Notes under the pieces: generated by a model
Told to the model about the DNA's origin: nothing
The model's database searches: none
The model's input: only the letters and a program-made list of their open reading frames with translations
Shown: positions 62,495-64,000 of the stretch, piece after piece
Numbering within the stretch: position 1 is the stretch's first letter
How the letters are laid out: every line of letters starts with the position of its first letter
Assembly: GCF_963966145.1 (NCBI RefSeq)
Contig: NC_091046.1
Span: 1,550,001-1,614,000, forward strand
Origin: Tenebrio molitor
Taxonomy: Eukaryota; Arthropoda; Insecta; Coleoptera; Tenebrionidae
Direction of reading: 5' to 3'
Length of the DNA: 64,000 bases
Translations under genes and position numbers: made by a program

Positions 62495-64000
62495 AACAGT
62501 TAGAGTGCTTAATTAGTTGTCGCGATGCAAGTCTAAATCGTTTGAATCGTTCGGCTCGGAGAGTGCCGCCGCCTCCGCCGATAAGGAGCCGTCTCGTCAG
62601 ATATCCGCCGGATCACAAAGGATCACAACAACAATGCGTGACGTTATGGCAGCGTCGATGGCAGCCTTCGTGAGGATAATTACATTATTTGTGAACACGC
62701 AGGCCGTCGGTTGCGGCGGCGGCGGTATTGATTGACGATTGTTCGTCTGCTCGTTAGGGCTAATTCCCTCGCGTCCTCGCTATCTTCACAGGTTGCCCCC
62801 GGCACGCAACAGGCCCAGCCCGCTCCTGGACAGCGCTGTTGCGTTCCCGCGGGAGCCGCCGTCGCACCGCCGCCGACGCCTCTGATTGCCCGGGGACCTC
62901 GGCCGGCCCTCTGTTTATGCAGTCGAAATTGGTACGCCTGATAATTGATGATGTTGGCTATTTTCGGGAGGGCGCACGTGTTTTGATTGAGAATTGAGCG
63001 GATTGATGACTCGACCGATGCTTTATTTATAGCCGATTCTATCCCCTAATGGGTTTGTTTTCTTCCAGACGTCTTGTACATTATAAATATCCAAGTCTGG
63101 ACCAAGCTCTTTTATTAAAAAACTTCCACACTCAAAAACCACCCCGTTTTAATCAACCCCATAAACTCCCGTGTTTCGATTATAATTTACCAAAACAATG
63201 CCCACCCCGGCCACACACCACCAGAAATTCCGAACGGCATAATAAATTGGAATGCACAATGCAATTCCGCTTACTGACATCGCTGCAAAGAGCACCAGAA
63301 TAAATCACCGACGCGCTGCTCCTCCACACCCCGGTGCACATGTACACCGAACGAGTCGAGGGAGGGTGGAAAAAATCGGCGGGGTGTGCGTATAATGCAG
63401 ACACATTTAAAACTGCACCGGGTTACATTTGCAGAGGTCGCGACTGCCGTAATTAAATTTATTCGGGAGAGTACATAAAAATGTCGTGACATTACGGTGG
63501 CATTAGAGGAAATGCGACAGGTGATGTGAGTCGGGGTGCGTTACGCATCGATTGGGGCGGCGACGCCGCCTCAGACACCGCGGACGAGATTTTTAATGTG
63601 CGGGTGGCGTCCGGGGACGGGACCGGAACCGTCATCGTCCGAGATGAGGGTAGTCGACCACGAATACGTAGACACGGGACAAATGGACAGAGTGGATAGA
63701 TTGAAACGCAACAGCGCAATGAAATTGGCTTCGTTTCCCGGTCATTCATCAGCAGCTAATGGCGCTCGTTCCCGAGGGCGACAGGTGGTGTTGGTCCTGC
63801 TCTCACCCCTGTCTCTGGCTCGTTCTAACAGCCCCAACCCATATAACAATTGATTAGAGGAACTGCAGCGCCACACAGATCGCGTTTTTTTCCTAATCAA
63901 ATCGCCGGACACCTAATCACATAGAAGACGGTCGTAGCGGAAATTGGAATCGAACATTTTTGGTACACTGGGAATGAAGCTGCGCGGGTAACAGACATGA
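62495..64000. other. GC-rich gene-poor region to the window end
   Basis: No supported gene or element. Short open frames on both strands lack starts in good context, splice structure or recognisable domains. Confidence 0.4.

Overview
This window is eukaryotic nuclear DNA, most probably from an insect. I base that on three small genes with 53-57 bp GT-AG introns, arthropod-style core promoters (TATA box plus TCAGTT initiator 31 bp apart), a pogo-type DNA transposon, several TA-flanked miniature inverted-repeat elements, non-LTR retrotransposon remnants and a long satellite array. CpG does not look depleted in either satellite or unique DNA, which suggests little germline methylation. A beetle is plausible, but the sequence alone does not prove it.

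Layout. (1) 1-30021: a tandem satellite with a basic 336 bp monomer, about 80 copies, open at the left edge of the window and ending at about 30021 in decayed monomers. It has nested higher-order repeats with periods of 3690, 1670, 5360 and 1008 bp. One monomer is split precisely at a TA by a 2850 bp pogo-like transposon (25300-28149). That element has an intact 666-residue transposase on the minus strand, matching terminal inverted repeats and about nine copies of an 11-bp subterminal motif. (2) 30022-32600: AT-rich flank with F-box gene A (30791-31266), a decayed reverse-transcriptase fragment and a 538 bp foldback MITE. (3) 33461-38545: a large inverted repeat (arms of about 1.6-1.7 kb) around a core of tandem repeats and an extra partial arm copy. 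(4) 38546-48500: GC-richer unique DNA with F-box gene B (40254-40733), a second RT fragment of the same family, two more MITEs, the 3' end of another non-LTR element, and F-box gene C on the minus strand (47201-47700). (5) 48500-64000: mostly GC-rich, gene-poor DNA with an exact-length 192 bp tandem duplication, two tracts of a diverged minisatellite, and a duplicated block of about 220 bp that brackets the second tract.

The only protein-coding genes I support are the three F-box paralogues and the transposase. The paralogues share exon structure, a split F-box, a basic C-terminus and an unusually conserved core promoter and 5' leader, so they look like one recently expanded, co-regulated family of small SCF substrate receptors. 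The satellite carries, once per monomer, a CENP-B-box-like 17-mer and phased A-tracts. It hosts a transposon from the superfamily that gave rise to CENP-B. That makes the array a reasonable candidate for centromeric or pericentromeric DNA, which is inference only.
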